64,000 nt of DNA from the NCBI GenBank assembly GCA_046964515.1, contig JBKUYM010000005.1:51466-115465 (forward strand), given 5' to 3'. The number at the start of each line of letters is the position of its first letter. Position 1 is the first letter of the stretch. The position numbers were made by a program, and so were the translations under genes. This stretch comes from UMGS1663 sp046964515 (GTDB taxonomy: Bacteria > Bacillota > Clostridia > TANB77 > CAG-508). Positions 1 to 8,987 of this stretch are shown piece by piece. The notes under the pieces are model-generated. The model had not been told where the DNA came from. It was given only the letters and a program-made list of their open reading frames with translations, and ran no database searches.

Positions 1-911
1 TTACGGCTTTATAACTTGCCACTATGGATACCACTGTTTTTCCGTGAGCCAACATCACCTTGTAATAAACGATTCATTGGCTTTTCTTGTTCCATATCCT
101 CGTCAATTTCCTCTAATACTTTTAGTTGTGCTTTTGTCAAATGAAAAGGTAATTCATTAATGACATCTGACATTTTTACGACTTTATCATAAGCAATTCC
201 TGTTTCTTCTACGGTTTCATTTTTTAGACTCATTAAGGCTAATTGCATAGATAATAATTCTTCAAATACTAGTCGCTTTCTAGCCTTTTCAAATTCCGAA
301 AAATCTTGTGGAAAGTGAATTTTGTAGGTAGCCTGGTTAATTTCCTCTAATTGATAGGTTTTTTTTATGTATTCTGGCAATGTTTCTGGTAACTTTCCAT
401 GTATTATTTCCAAACCGTTTTCGATAATTTTACGTATTGTATTTTGTGATAATTGATAAGTTAATGGATAAATCGGAATAATCTTTCCTGTGTTTTTTGA
501 AGTATTTTTGTCATCAAATACAGGAGAATTCATTTCTATTTTTCCATATTTCACAGAAACTTTCCCATAAAATTTATAGGTTTTACCTATTTCAAATCGA
601 TTTTTTAAATAACTTTGGTTAAACCAAGTAATCTGACAAGTACCAGATTCATCACGTACTACCAATTTATAAATAGCCATACTCTTTCGAATTCTTGCTT
701 CACTAATTCTAGAAACAGCAATCGCTTCAATAAGTGCTTCTTCCCCTTCTTCTAACTCTGCAATTAGCTTTGGCTTTCCTCTATCTTCGTATTGTCTTGG
801 ATAATAGGTAATTAAATCCTCTAATGTAGCAATTCCTAGCTTATTTAATAGTTTTGCTCTAGTTGGACCTACCCCTTTAATATATTGTACTTCTTTTTTT
901 AACTCTTGCAT
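1..911 (-). CDS. recG: ATP-dependent DNA helicase RecG, 5' part, with a CGGA +1 frameshift
   Basis: RecG unwinds and reverses stalled replication forks and branched recombination intermediates. The first 289 residues hold the N-terminal helix-hairpin-helix and wedge/OB region and run into the helicase motif I segment 'LLQGDVGS'. The reading frame then meets CGG AAA and would end a few codons later with a scrambled tail. Skipping the C of CGG restores G-K-T-V-V-S, the exact Walker A continuation GSGKT, and stays open to the window edge. The shift is at plus-strand 41-44. The start at 911 is preceded by a purine-rich RBS. The remaining helicase domains lie outside the window. Identity is certain from family motifs; the recoding interpretation rests on five similar sites in this window. 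Confidence 0.9.
41..44 (-). other. CGGA +1 recoding site in recG
   Basis: Read on the minus strand, the codons are TCA CGG AAA in the incoming frame. Reading TCA C-GGA AAA gives Ser-Gly-Lys and completes the Walker A motif. The glycine is invariant in this P-loop, so reading CGG as Arg would destroy the ATPase. Confidence 0.85.
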
Positions 912-1055
912 TTTTTCTCCTTCCTTGTTATTCGAAAGTAAAATGCTTTTTTACGTTTTTATTCTAACATGTTTTTTTTAAAATGCAAAGATGATTTTGT
1001 ATTTTTATTTATAAAATAGGTAAATATTTTTATTCTTTATATTTTTCCCATGGCT

Positions 1056-1095
1056 ATTTCATAAAATATTACAATTTTGTAATATTTTATGAAAT
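1056..1095. repeat. Near-perfect 19-bp inverted repeat in the recG / surface-protein gap
   Basis: Positions 1056-1074 are the reverse complement of 1077-1095, with a 2-base centre. There is no clear T-run on either flank, so it may be a cruciform or protein-binding site rather than an ordinary terminator. It lies in the 489-base gap 912-1400. Apart from this repeat and the terminator at 1183-1224, that gap shows only AT-rich sequence and no coding region I can support. Confidence 0.7.
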
Positions 1096-1182
1096 TCCCC
1101 TGACGTAAAGCCTTTTATGTTCTAATAATCTAACTTTTTGTATAATTATCCACCAGTGTAACTCAATGTCAGCAACTTTTAA

Positions 1183-1224
1183 AAAAATAGTGTAATTATC
1201 AATTAAAATAATTACACTATTTTT
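1183..1224. terminator. Bidirectional-looking intrinsic terminator downstream of the prepilin-like gene
   Basis: A 17-bp stem (1183-1199 with 1208-1224) is flanked by A-runs on the left and T-runs on the right. On the minus strand it lies about 180 bases past the stop codon of the surface-protein gene at 1401-3119. Confidence 0.75.
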
Positions 1225-1400
1225 AGTTATAATAATAATCTCTGAAAAAAGACCACAAAATTCTTATACAACCATGTACCCTTTTTTAAAAACTTGTTTT
1301 ATAATTAATTCAATTCATATCTTCTCTAACCTATTCTTTATTTTGTTTTATTTAAGTCTTATTTAGTTTATTATTATCCTATATAAAGAATTTTAAAGTG

Positions 1401-3119
1401 CTAAGATACGGCCAACACTGTGTGAAACCCATTATCGTAAGTGCTATCGCCATTAACACGACCGAAAGAAAACAAGCCGGCACTTGAACCGTCCCATAAA
1501 CCTCCACCGCGAACCGAGAACGGAGCGTTCAAACCTGAGTAATACGAGTAGTCTCCATACCAACTAGTGTTTCTGGTTCCGTCCGTTGAAATCTCATGGA
1601 TACCATCACCATAGATTAATGTATTCTTCTTATAGTTATTAGCACTTGCTGTGTTTAAGTTTGTATCATTATTTGCTATACTTGTATTATCTGTAGTGCT
1701 ATCAAAAGGATAAATTGTTGTATACTTAGTACTGATTGTTTTTAAATCGTTTCCATCATAGGCTATACTTAATCCATAAGTCTTCAATTCTCCACGACTG
1801 TTTGCTACATAAGCAGCTGTTCTTTCCCATGTTCCTCCACTTAAGTCATAGATTCCATAAATGGTTCCTGATGAACTAACCTTTGTTCCATTAACTTGAT
1901 TCCATGTATAGACACCATCTGCTGCTGTATTGGCGGTTGTTTTATTAATATTAGCTATTGTCGTTGATTTTTCTCCTGCGCTTGTAGAAGCTGTTGTACA
2001 TCCTGTTATATCATAAACACTATCTACACCTGACTTTCCTGCTGTGGCAGTTCTTGTTGCTCCTCCACTATTTAGATTAATATTATTAATTGCAATATCT
2101 GTTCCATTTAATCCATATTTACTTTGACTTAAGTATGCTACTGCACCCCATTCACTATTTTTCATTAGGTGAGAATCTGTACTTTCTGATAGTCCATATA
2201 TATTTCCACTCTCTGTCATAGCCTTGGCTATATTATAAGCATCGTTATGATTGATATAATTCATGCTATACGTGGTTCCTTGGAACGTTGGATATTTTAT
2301 AGCTGTTTTTGTACTTCCATATATTCCATCTAACCAGTTACGGGCAGATTCGTTTCCGTCGGCGCTTTGTCCTCTCTCTACGGCTCTTACCCAGGAAGTA
2401 CTTTGTGAATAGCTGACACTACTTGCCTTGACTGGCGCATTATTATTTCCACTAGCATAACCTGCTTCAAATTTGGTCACCCATATACCCGTTAACTCTT
2501 TATCCCAGCCTCCATTTCTATAATTAATCGCTGTTTCATCTGTAAAAGCTGGGTGCACCGTATATCCTATTGTTGTATCTACATTTTCATCTACACTGTT
2601 ACATCTTTTTGCTGTTTGTATTTGTCCATTTTCATCACAATAATTATCCGTTGTTCCTATTAAAAACTTTATATCAAAGGTTTGATTATCGTTTACTTTA
2701 TACGCATATCTGGGTATCCATACCCACATACTTCCGTCTTCTGTTTGACTATTCGCCCACTTTTTACTATTATAATCATACCATTCTATATCATTTTCGC
2801 TACTGTCTTGTACTTCTCCTTTGGCACTTTCACTTGGATTTGTAAATTTGATAGCTTTCATTCCTGTTGCTAATCGTGGCTTATTAACTCCCTTTTCTGT
2901 TATATACGTTTTTCCAGTTGCTTCATCTATTTGTTGTTCTAAACTAGCTAATCCTCCTGCTTCTTCTTTTTGCCCTTGTGCGGTTTCATTTTTCGCTCTT
3001 TGTGCTTGCGTTATAATACCGTTTTCTCCTACTAACATATTAATCGTTACACCAGCTAAAATGATTAATACAATAATCGTAATGACTAAAGCTATTAACG
3101 TAATTCCTCTTTGTTTCAT
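1401..3119 (-). CDS. Prepilin-like surface protein with C-terminal FGE/C-type-lectin-like domain; candidate DGR target
   Basis: The 572-residue protein starts with a short basic leader and a prepilin-type segment (residues 1-30, 'RGITLIALVITI'), followed by the 'GENGIITQAQ' motif common to uncultured Clostridia. A polar stalk leads to a large domain with 'VWIPRYAYKV', 'GIWVTKFEAGYASG', 'YDLSGGTWE' and a C-terminal R-G-G ... G-F-H-T-V-L motif, typical of formylglycine-generating-enzyme/C-type-lectin folds used by DGR target proteins. The last ~35 codons are unusually rich in codons ending in T or C and are locally GC-richer than the rest. No catalytic cysteine pair for FGE activity was identified, so ligand binding is more likely than sulfatase maturation. 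It is probably exported to the cell surface or incorporated in a pilus-like structure; that is inference. Confidence 0.75.
   Translation of the reverse strand: MKQRGITLIALVITIIVLIILAGVTINMLVGENGIITQAQRAKNETAQGQKEEAGGLASLEQQIDEATGKTYITEKGVNKPRLATGMKAIKFTNPSESAKGEVQDSSENDIEWYDYNSKKWANSQTEDGSMWVWIPRYAYKVNDNQTFDIKFLIGTTDNYCDENGQIQTAKRCNSVDENVDTTIGYTVHPAFTDETAINYRNGGWDKELTGIWVTKFEAGYASGNNNAPVKASSVSYSQSTSWVRAVERGQSADGNESARNWLDGIYGSTKTAIKYPTFQGTTYSMNYINHNDAYNIAKAMTESGNIYGLSESTDSHLMKNSEWGAVAYLSQSKYGLNGTDIAINNINLNSGGATRTATAGKSGVDSVYDITGCTTASTSAGEKSTTIANINKTTANTAADGVYTWNQVNGTKVSSSGTIYGIYDLSGGTWERTAAYVANSRGELKTYGLSIAYDGNDLKTISTKYTTIYPFDSTTDNTSIANNDTNLNTASANNYKKNTLIYGDGIHEISTDGTRNTSWYGDYSYYSGLNAPFSVRGGGLWDGSSAGLFSFGRVNGDSTYDNGFHTVLAVS
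1404..1511 (-). other. Putative DGR variable region at the 3' end of the surface-protein gene
   Basis: Of the 27 codons between the R-G-G motif and the closing G-F-H, 22 end in T or C and only two end in A, although A-ending codons dominate the genome. Codons such as GGT, CGT, GTT, GAT and GAC, AGC, TAC, CAC are what adenine mutagenesis of AAT and AAC templates would leave. No reverse transcriptase or template repeat is visible in the window. Confidence 0.6.
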
Positions 3120-3452
3120 TTTTCTTCTCCTTTGTTTATTTTTTAGTATTATTTACCATTTTCATAAAAATATACTGTACCTTTCATCCTTTATCTGTTT
3201 TATATTTCCATTTACTGTATTTTAGGCAAATTATACTCATATATGCTATAAGCATAATTATATTTATGCTTTTAACTTTTGTCAATGGCTTTTTTAATTA
3301 TTTATATTTCTTTTAATATTTTTTATTTTTTCACATACTCGAAGAAAAAAATTATACAATTGTATAGGATTTAATAATTAAACTTAAATGTTCACTGTTT
3401 TTCTATTCCAGTAATTTTTCCAAAAAAGGTTCCTATTTTCTTTTTTTTGGCA

Positions 3453-3458
3453 TATAAT
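3453..3458 (+). promoter_or_regulatory. Probable -10 element for asd
   Basis: A perfect TATAAT lies about 70 bases upstream of the asd start, and the -35 region is weak. The 407-base gap 3120-3526 otherwise holds the 5' flanks of two divergent genes, a small inverted repeat near 3242-3256 and AT-rich sequence. I see no other gene in it. Confidence 0.5.
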
Positions 3459-3526
3459 GTTCATATCTAATAGAGGATATGATTATATTCTCTATTATCC
3501 ATTATATAAAGCGAGGTGCTTTTAAA

Positions 3527-4540
3527 ATGAAAACTTATAAATTAGCCGTAGTTGGTGCTACGGGTGTTGTTGGAAGAACAGTTCTAAAAGTATTGGAAGA
3601 AAAAAAACTTCCTATTTCAGAATATGTTCTTTTTGCTTCTAGCAAATCTGCTGGAAAGAAAATTTCCTTTATGGGAAAGGAATATATTGTACAAGAATTA
3701 AATGCCCATTCTTTTGATGCTGGATTTGATTTTGCCATTTTTTCTGCTGGCGGTGAAACTTCTAAAGTCTATTCCCCTATTGCTGCTTCCAAAGGATGTG
3801 TTGTAGTTGATAACAGTAGTGCTTTTCGTATGGATGAACAAGTTCCTTTAGTTGTTCCTGAGGTAAATCCTGAAGAAATAGCTCATCATCATGGTATTAT
3901 TGCTAATCCTAATTGTTCTACCATTCAGGCGGTAGTTCCTTTAAAACCTTTAGAGGATGCTTATCATATTAAAAGAATTGTCTATTCTACATACCAAGCC
4001 GTATCAGGTGCTGGTTCCAAAGGAATTGCTGATTTAGAAAATGGCATCATTCATAGAGAAGAAAAAGAAAATACTAGTTATCTTCAGAAGTTCCCTTATC
4101 CTATCTTTAGTAATTGTTTGCCTCATATCGATGTATTTTTAGATAATGGTTATACCAAAGAAGAAGAAAAAATGGTAAATGAAACTAGAAAAATATTAAA
4201 AAGACCAGATTTACGTATCACTGCCACCGCCGTTAGGGTTCCAGTCTTTAACTCCCATAGTGAATCTATTAATATAGAATTTGAAAAAGATTTTACCATT
4301 GAAGAAGTAAAAGACTTATTAAGGCGTAGTCCTGGTGTGGTTTTACAAGATAATCCTGCTTATAACCTTTATCCACTTGCTAGCTACGCTACTGGTTTTG
4401 ATGAAGTATTTGTAGGAAGAATTAGAAAAGATGAAAGTGTTTCTTTTGGTTTGAATTTATGGGTAGTTGCAGATAACATCCGAAAAGGTGCTGCTTCTAA
4501 TGCTATACAAATTGTAGAAAAATTAATAGAAAACACTTAA
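3527..4540 (+). CDS. asd: Aspartate-semialdehyde dehydrogenase
   Basis: The enzyme reduces aspartyl phosphate to aspartate semialdehyde with NADPH, the branch point to lysine/diaminopimelate, threonine and methionine. The N-terminus has the nucleotide-binding 'GATGVVG' (residues 10-16). The active-site Cys130 is in 'NPNCSTIQ', and His244 in 'FNSHSES' fits the catalytic base. At 337 residues it has normal length. I chose the ATG at 3527, which follows GAGGTG with good spacing, over an upstream in-frame ATG at 3479 that has no RBS and adds a non-homologous extension. dapA follows 107 bases downstream, so this is part of a lysine gene cluster. Confidence 0.96.
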   Translation: MKTYKLAVVGATGVVGRTVLKVLEEKKLPISEYVLFASSKSAGKKISFMGKEYIVQELNAHSFDAGFDFAIFSAGGETSKVYSPIAASKGCVVVDNSSAFRMDEQVPLVVPEVNPEEIAHHHGIIANPNCSTIQAVVPLKPLEDAYHIKRIVYSTYQAVSGAGSKGIADLENGIIHREEKENTSYLQKFPYPIFSNCLPHIDVFLDNGYTKEEEKMVNETRKILKRPDLRITATAVRVPVFNSHSESINIEFEKDFTIEEVKDLLRRSPGVVLQDNPAYNLYPLASYATGFDEVFVGRIRKDESVSFGLNLWVVADNIRKGAASNAIQIVEKLIENT

Positions 4541-4647
4541 ATTGTATAAAACTATTTCCTTTTACTTATCTTTATTTTATAATTAGGTTTATAGAAACTA
4601 TAATTATATCTTCTATAAAACATTGCCTTTTAGAAAGAAGGATTTTT

Positions 4648-5523
4648 ATGAAAAAAATATTATTTAAAGGATGTGGTACTGCTATCGCCACTCCATTTAC
4701 AAAAGATGGCATTCATTTTGAAGAATTAAAAAGATTATTAGAATTTCAAATTGCAGAAGGTGTAGATGCTATTATTGTTTGTGGCACTACTGGTGAGAGT
4801 TCTACTATGACACAGCAAGAACGAAAAGATACCATTGCTTTTACAGTCAATACAGTTGCTGGAAGAGTTCCTGTTATTGCTGGTACTGGTGGTAATAATA
4901 CCAAAACCGCTATAGAGATGTCTCAATACGCAGAATCTGTTGGTGTAGATGGCTTATTGGTGGTTACACCTTATTATAACAAAACTACACAAGCTGGATT
5001 AATTGCACATTATACAGCCATTGCTACTAGCGTTTCTATTCCTATAATTTTATACAACGTCCCTAGTAGAACGGGTGTCAATATTTTACCAGAAACTTGT
5101 CTTGCTTTATCCAAAATAGAGAATATTGTAGCAATTAAAGAAGCCTCTGGAAACATTTCTCAAGTTGCTAAAACGGCTTCTCTATGTGGCGATTCTTTAT
5201 CTATTTACTCTGGAAATGATGATCAGGTAATTCCTATTTTATCACTTGGTGGTTTAGGTGTTATTTCTGTATTAGCCAATATAGAGCCACATTTTACACA
5301 TCAAATGGTAATGGATTTCTTACAAGGAGATATCCAAAAAGCAAAAGACGCTCAATTAAAATGCTTACCTCTTGTAGAAGCTTTGTTTTGCGAAGTAAAT
5401 CCTATTCCTGTAAAACAGGCTCTAAATTACAAAGGTTATGATTTTGGCATTCCTCGTTTACCTCTTGTAGAAATGTCTGCTAGTGGTAAAGAAAAATTAG
5501 AAAAAGCGATGAAAGCATTTTAA
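4648..5523 (+). CDS. dapA: 4-hydroxy-tetrahydrodipicolinate synthase
   Basis: DapA condenses pyruvate with aspartate semialdehyde, the first committed step of the diaminopimelate/lysine pathway. The 291-residue TIM barrel has the Schiff-base Lys164 in 'VAIKEASGN', Tyr136 and Arg141 in 'LYNVPSRTG', and the Thr47-Thr48 pair in 'CGTTGES'. The RBS AGAAAGAAGGA stands just before the ATG. Its substrate is made by the upstream asd product; dapB lies further downstream. Confidence 0.97.
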   Translation: MKKILFKGCGTAIATPFTKDGIHFEELKRLLEFQIAEGVDAIIVCGTTGESSTMTQQERKDTIAFTVNTVAGRVPVIAGTGGNNTKTAIEMSQYAESVGVDGLLVVTPYYNKTTQAGLIAHYTAIATSVSIPIILYNVPSRTGVNILPETCLALSKIENIVAIKEASGNISQVAKTASLCGDSLSIYSGNDDQVIPILSLGGLGVISVLANIEPHFTHQMVMDFLQGDIQKAKDAQLKCLPLVEALFCEVNPIPVKQALNYKGYDFGIPRLPLVEMSASGKEKLEKAMKAF

Positions 5524-5532
5524 TTATTTTTT

Positions 5533-5575
5533 ATCATACACCTCGTTTAGTAAAACTATACTCTAAATGCAGGTG
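5533..5575 (+). terminator. Possible terminator after dapA
   Basis: An 8-bp stem (5533-5540 with 5568-5575) with a long loop is followed by a T-rich stretch, ten bases after the dapA stop codon. Confidence 0.5.
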
Positions 5576-5736
5576 TATTTTTATAGTTATACGAATTAAA
5601 AAATCTACCTAATACGATATAAAAGATACTCCTCCTATCTCTATTAAAATTTTCTTAATACACTTTTCTTTTTAGCTACTTTATGCTAAAATAGAAATTA
5701 GTAAGAAATTCACTTTCAATTAGGAGAAAAAAGATA

Positions 5737-6291
5737 ATGAATGAATTGTTAATTAAAACAGAAAACTCACTAGAATTTAAAGATTTTTATGAAATTATAG
5801 AAGATATTGCTACTAATGAAACTGTTTTAGAAATGAAAAATTATAAACAGCATTATGATACTACTACTTATGAACATTGTATGCATGTCGCTTTTTTAAG
5901 TTATAAAATTGCTAAAAGATTACATTTAGATGTTATTTCTCTTGCCAGAGCTAGCATGCTTCATGATTTATTTTTATATGATTGGAGAAAAAAGCAAAGA
6001 CATATAGAATTATCTGGTTTACATGCTTTTGTACATCCCAAAATTGCTTTAAAGAATGCTTCTGCTTTATTTACTTTAAACGAAAAAGAAAAAGATATTA
6101 TTTTAAAACATATGTGGCCTGTAACTTTTGCACTTCCTAAATATAAAGAATCTTTTGTTATTACTTTCGTAGATAAATATTGTGCTGTGGCCGAATCCGC
6201 TAATTATTATATTTCTATATTAAATAAGAAAAAAATTTATCGTTATGCTTATGTTTTTTTATGCCTTTTAGGTTCTTTTGCTGTTGTATAA
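5737..6291 (+). CDS. HD-domain phosphohydrolase
   Basis: The 184-residue protein carries a complete HD metal-binding pattern: His47/His50 in 'YEHCMHVA', His76-Asp77 in 'MLHDL', further histidines at ~96-100 and 125, and Asp146 in 'TFVDKY'. HD proteins of this size are metal-dependent phosphohydrolases, often acting on nucleotides or other phosphate esters; the substrate is unknown. A short hydrophobic tail ends the protein. The gene has an AGGAG RBS. It sits between dapA and dapB but is followed by its own terminator, so a link to lysine synthesis is not implied. Confidence 0.8.
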   Translation: MNELLIKTENSLEFKDFYEIIEDIATNETVLEMKNYKQHYDTTTYEHCMHVAFLSYKIAKRLHLDVISLARASMLHDLFLYDWRKKQRHIELSGLHAFVHPKIALKNASALFTLNEKEKDIILKHMWPVTFALPKYKESFVITFVDKYCAVAESANYYISILNKKKIYRYAYVFLCLLGSFAVV

Positions 6292-6303
6292 TAAAACTTT
6301 TTT

Positions 6304-6344
6304 ACAATAAAGTATTTAAAAAGCGAATACTTTATTGTTTTTTT
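6304..6344 (+). terminator. Strong intrinsic terminator between the HD gene and dapB
   Basis: A perfect 13-bp stem (6304-6316 with 6326-6338) is followed directly by a T-run. It ends only about 20 bases before the dapB start, so any transcription of dapB from upstream must pass it. Confidence 0.85.
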
Positions 6345-6367
6345 ATAAATCAGAAAGGATGATGTTA

Positions 6368-7117
6368 ATGATACAGGTATTTGTAAATGGTTGTAATGGA
6401 AAAATGGGACAAGAATTAATTAGTCAAATGGATGCCTATGAAGATTTTATATTAACAGGAGGCTTTGACCAAGAAAATACAGGAAAGTTTTCATTTCCTG
6501 TATATACTTCTTTTGAAAACATTGTGGATTTACCAGATATCATTATTGACTTCTCAGTTCCACTTGCTACTTTAAATCTGCTTTCTTTTGCTTCTTCTAA
6601 GAAAATTCCTGTTGTTATTGCTACAACTGGCTTTTCTAAAGAGCAAGAAAATCAAATTCAAGAATATGCTAAGCAAATTCCTATTTTTAAATCTTCTAAT
6701 ATGTCTTTTGATATTTTTTTAATGACAAAACTATTGAAAATTGCTGCTAAAGCTTTAGAAAATACGGATATTGAAATTATAGAAGCTCATCATAATCGTA
6801 AAATTGATGCTCCTAGTGGAACTGCTTTAATGCTAGCCGATACTATTAATGAAGCACTAGACCATCGTTATACCTATGATTTAAATCGTTTGCAAAAACG
6901 AGAAAAACGTTCTAAAACAGAAATTGGTTTTTCTTCTATTCGTGGTGGTAATATTGTAGGTGAACATAGTGTACAATTTATTGGTCAGAACGAAACTTTT
7001 GAAATTACGCATAAAGCATATTCTAGACGAGTATTTGCAGATGGGGCCCTAAAAGCTGCTTGCTTTTTAATAAAACAACCTGTTGGTTTGTATTCCATGG
7101 AAGATTTAATACATTAA
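6368..7117 (+). CDS. dapB: 4-hydroxy-tetrahydrodipicolinate reductase
   Basis: DapB reduces the DapA product with NAD(P)H in the diaminopimelate pathway that feeds peptidoglycan, lysine and spore dipicolinate. The 249-residue protein has the Rossmann motif 'NGCNGKMG' near the start and the catalytic 'EAHHNRKIDAPSGTA' (His141-His142, Lys145). I chose the ATG at 6368 because AGAAAGGA (6352-6359) is about 8 bases upstream; the in-frame ATGs at 6335, 6359 and 6362 are too close to or upstream of that RBS. Confidence 0.96.
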   Translation: MIQVFVNGCNGKMGQELISQMDAYEDFILTGGFDQENTGKFSFPVYTSFENIVDLPDIIIDFSVPLATLNLLSFASSKKIPVVIATTGFSKEQENQIQEYAKQIPIFKSSNMSFDIFLMTKLLKIAAKALENTDIEIIEAHHNRKIDAPSGTALMLADTINEALDHRYTYDLNRLQKREKRSKTEIGFSSIRGGNIVGEHSVQFIGQNETFEITHKAYSRRVFADGALKAACFLIKQPVGLYSMEDLIH

Positions 7118-7124
7118 AAAATAG

Positions 7125-7161
7125 AAAGAAGTACTTATCTTTTATTGATAAATACTTCTTT
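7125..7161. terminator. Bidirectional terminator between dapB and the DUF4363 gene
   Basis: The left arm 7125-7139 pairs with 7147-7161 and T-rich or A-rich tracts flank both sides. It lies between two convergent genes and can serve both. Confidence 0.8.
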
Positions 7162-7181
7162 TATTATTTGTTTCATAATGT

Positions 7182-7571
7182 CTAGAAAACATTTTTTATT
7201 TGTAGCGAAAATTTATCTTTTATATGCTTTAATATAAAAATACAAGTGTCTAATTCTGGTACACCCTGTGTGTATTCTTCTACTTCAATGTTGGCTTTTA
7301 ATGCTGTTAATTGTGTCTCTACTTTTTCTAATTCATCATGTTCTATAAAATAAGCTAGTTTTTGATATCTCTCTTCCCACTGTTCCATAATCTGTTCTAT
7401 CTTTTTTTGTACAACTTCTTTCTCCACTTCTTCTTGTACAATATTTTCTCTTAAATCCATCAAACTATTATCTATATAACTAACTACTTCTTTTGTATAA
7501 TTCTGTGTGAAAATATTTAAACTAACAATGATGATTATGATAATCATACTAATTATAAATTCTTTATTCAT
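7182..7571 (-). CDS. DUF4363-like single-pass membrane protein
   Basis: The 129-residue protein has one N-terminal membrane segment (about residues 5-22, isoleucine-rich) and a charged helical domain outside it, the pattern of DUF4363 proteins. Its gene starts 12 bases after the DUF421 gene, a pairing often seen in Clostridia. The function is unknown; the pairing suggests it partners the YetF-like protein in the membrane. Confidence 0.65.
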   Translation of the reverse strand: MNKEFIISMIIIIIIVSLNIFTQNYTKEVVSYIDNSLMDLRENIVQEEVEKEVVQKKIEQIMEQWEERYQKLAYFIEHDELEKVETQLTALKANIEVEEYTQGVPELDTCIFILKHIKDKFSLQIKNVF

Positions 7572-7582
7572 ATTGCCATCCT

Positions 7583-8272
7583 TTACTTTTTCTTATTTTC
7601 TTTTTTCATTTTTGCTTGGCAAAAGAAATTTCCTTTTCCGTCAATAGTTACTAGTAAAGCTTCTTCTGGTTTTATAGCAAAAGCACTAACTTCTTTTTCT
7701 AACCAATGGTAATCTTTTTGCAATTTTTCTAAATTTTGCTTCATAACTTTTCCATCAACTACCAAATCATAGGAAATACCTTCATATTCTGGCATAATAT
7801 TAAAATCTTCTGGAATAGTAGTTCTCTTGTTTGGTTTTTGAATTACTGTAATTTGTCCACTTGTTTCTAAAATCGCATATTCTACATCACCAATATTACT
7901 AACATTATTTCCCCTTAGTCTTTCTTCTAATTCATTAATGGTAAATCTCTCTTTCTTCATTTTTTGCTCATCAATTTTTCCTCTATATATTAGAATAGAA
8001 GGTTTTCCGCAAATCAATTCTCTTATTTTTAAGCTTTTTAAATTCATCATAGAAATAATTAAATGCATAACTAATAGTCCTAAAATAGGAATAATACCAT
8101 TTGAAATAGGAATGCCTGGTTCTGCCATTGGAATGGTCGCCAAATCCGCAATCATAATAGAAATCGCTAGTTCAAATGGTTGCAACTGCCCTATTTCTCG
8201 TTTTCCCATAAAACGCATAACTATTAAAACAACTATGTATAAAAAAATAGTTCTCAAAAAAGTTAATAACAT
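7583..8272 (-). CDS. DUF421 / YetF-family membrane protein
   Basis: The 229-residue protein has three predicted N-terminal membrane segments, the conserved 'RFMGKREIGQLQPFELAIS' segment, and a cytosolic domain with 'GKPSILIYRGKI', all typical of the YetF/DUF421 family. In Bacillus, relatives are linked to spore or membrane stress, but no activity is assigned. It has a GGAGG RBS and forms a two-gene operon with the DUF4363 gene. Confidence 0.85.
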   Translation of the reverse strand: MLLTFLRTIFLYIVVLIVMRFMGKREIGQLQPFELAISIMIADLATIPMAEPGIPISNGIIPILGLLVMHLIISMMNLKSLKIRELICGKPSILIYRGKIDEQKMKKERFTINELEERLRGNNVSNIGDVEYAILETSGQITVIQKPNKRTTIPEDFNIMPEYEGISYDLVVDGKVMKQNLEKLQKDYHWLEKEVSAFAIKPEEALLVTIDGKGNFFCQAKMKKENKKK

Positions 8273-8445
8273 AAAAAATCCTCCTTAAAACAAATCTTAC
8301 TTTGTTTCTTTCTGTTTATTTTTAACATTTTCTTAGAAACTATTCATTTTTTGAATATTTTTATTTTTTTTGTTCATACTAACACTATAAAACCATGTAA
8401 ATTAGCAAAATATTTGCAAATTTCAATTTAAGGAGGTTTTTCATT

Positions 8446-8823
8446 ATGTCAGAAAATCAAGCGCATAGTCAATCCAAAAATGGTACCAGTACCATTTGGC
8501 AAATAATCGGAAGACTTGTAACAGCTGCCATTGTCCTTGCTATTACTGCATTTTTTACACCTGGATTTCAAATTAATAATATTTGGACATTGATTGCTGC
8601 AGCTGTTGTTCTTACTGTAATAGATTATTTAATCGTAAAATTCACAGGACTTCATGCTAGTTCTTTCGGTAAAGGATTTGTAGGTTTTGTCCTTTCTGCT
8701 ATTGTCTTATATGTTACTCAATATTTCGTAGCAGGATATACCATATCTTGGATGGCTGCTATCATAGGTGCTCTTATCTATGGTGTAGTTGACTACTTTT
8801 TACCTGGCGAACAACAAATGTAA
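8446..8823 (+). CDS. Four-TM membrane protein of the phage-holin superfamily IV type
   Basis: The 125-residue protein has a short polar N-terminus and four hydrophobic segments, with the 'VDYFLPG' end seen in the small membrane proteins filed under 'phage holin family 4'. There are no phage genes nearby, so it is probably a chromosomal membrane protein rather than a true holin. A consensus AAGGAGG RBS precedes the ATG. Confidence 0.7.
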   Translation: MSENQAHSQSKNGTSTIWQIIGRLVTAAIVLAITAFFTPGFQINNIWTLIAAAVVLTVIDYLIVKFTGLHASSFGKGFVGFVLSAIVLYVTQYFVAGYTISWMAAIIGALIYGVVDYFLPGEQQM

Positions 8824-8883
8824 TTTTTTAATTACATTTCGCCTTTTGTAATTTAACTTTTTTATAAATAATTTTTAAAGAAA

Positions 8884-8926
8884 AAAATACCGCTACTTCT
8901 TTTTGAAATAGCGATATTTTTTATAA
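8884..8926 (+). terminator. Intrinsic terminator after the holin-like gene
   Basis: A stem of about 12 bp around 'ACCGCTA...TAGCGAT' with an A-rich left flank and a T-run after it. Confidence 0.75.
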
Positions 8927-8987
8927 ATTGTTTTATATATAACAAAATATTTGTTTAATCAGTGTCCCTAATGGACAAAAGTGTCCA

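Noticed and set aside
8446..8823. Prophage remnant suggested by the 'holin' similarity
   Set aside because: No other phage gene is near, and this four-helix family is common on chromosomes.
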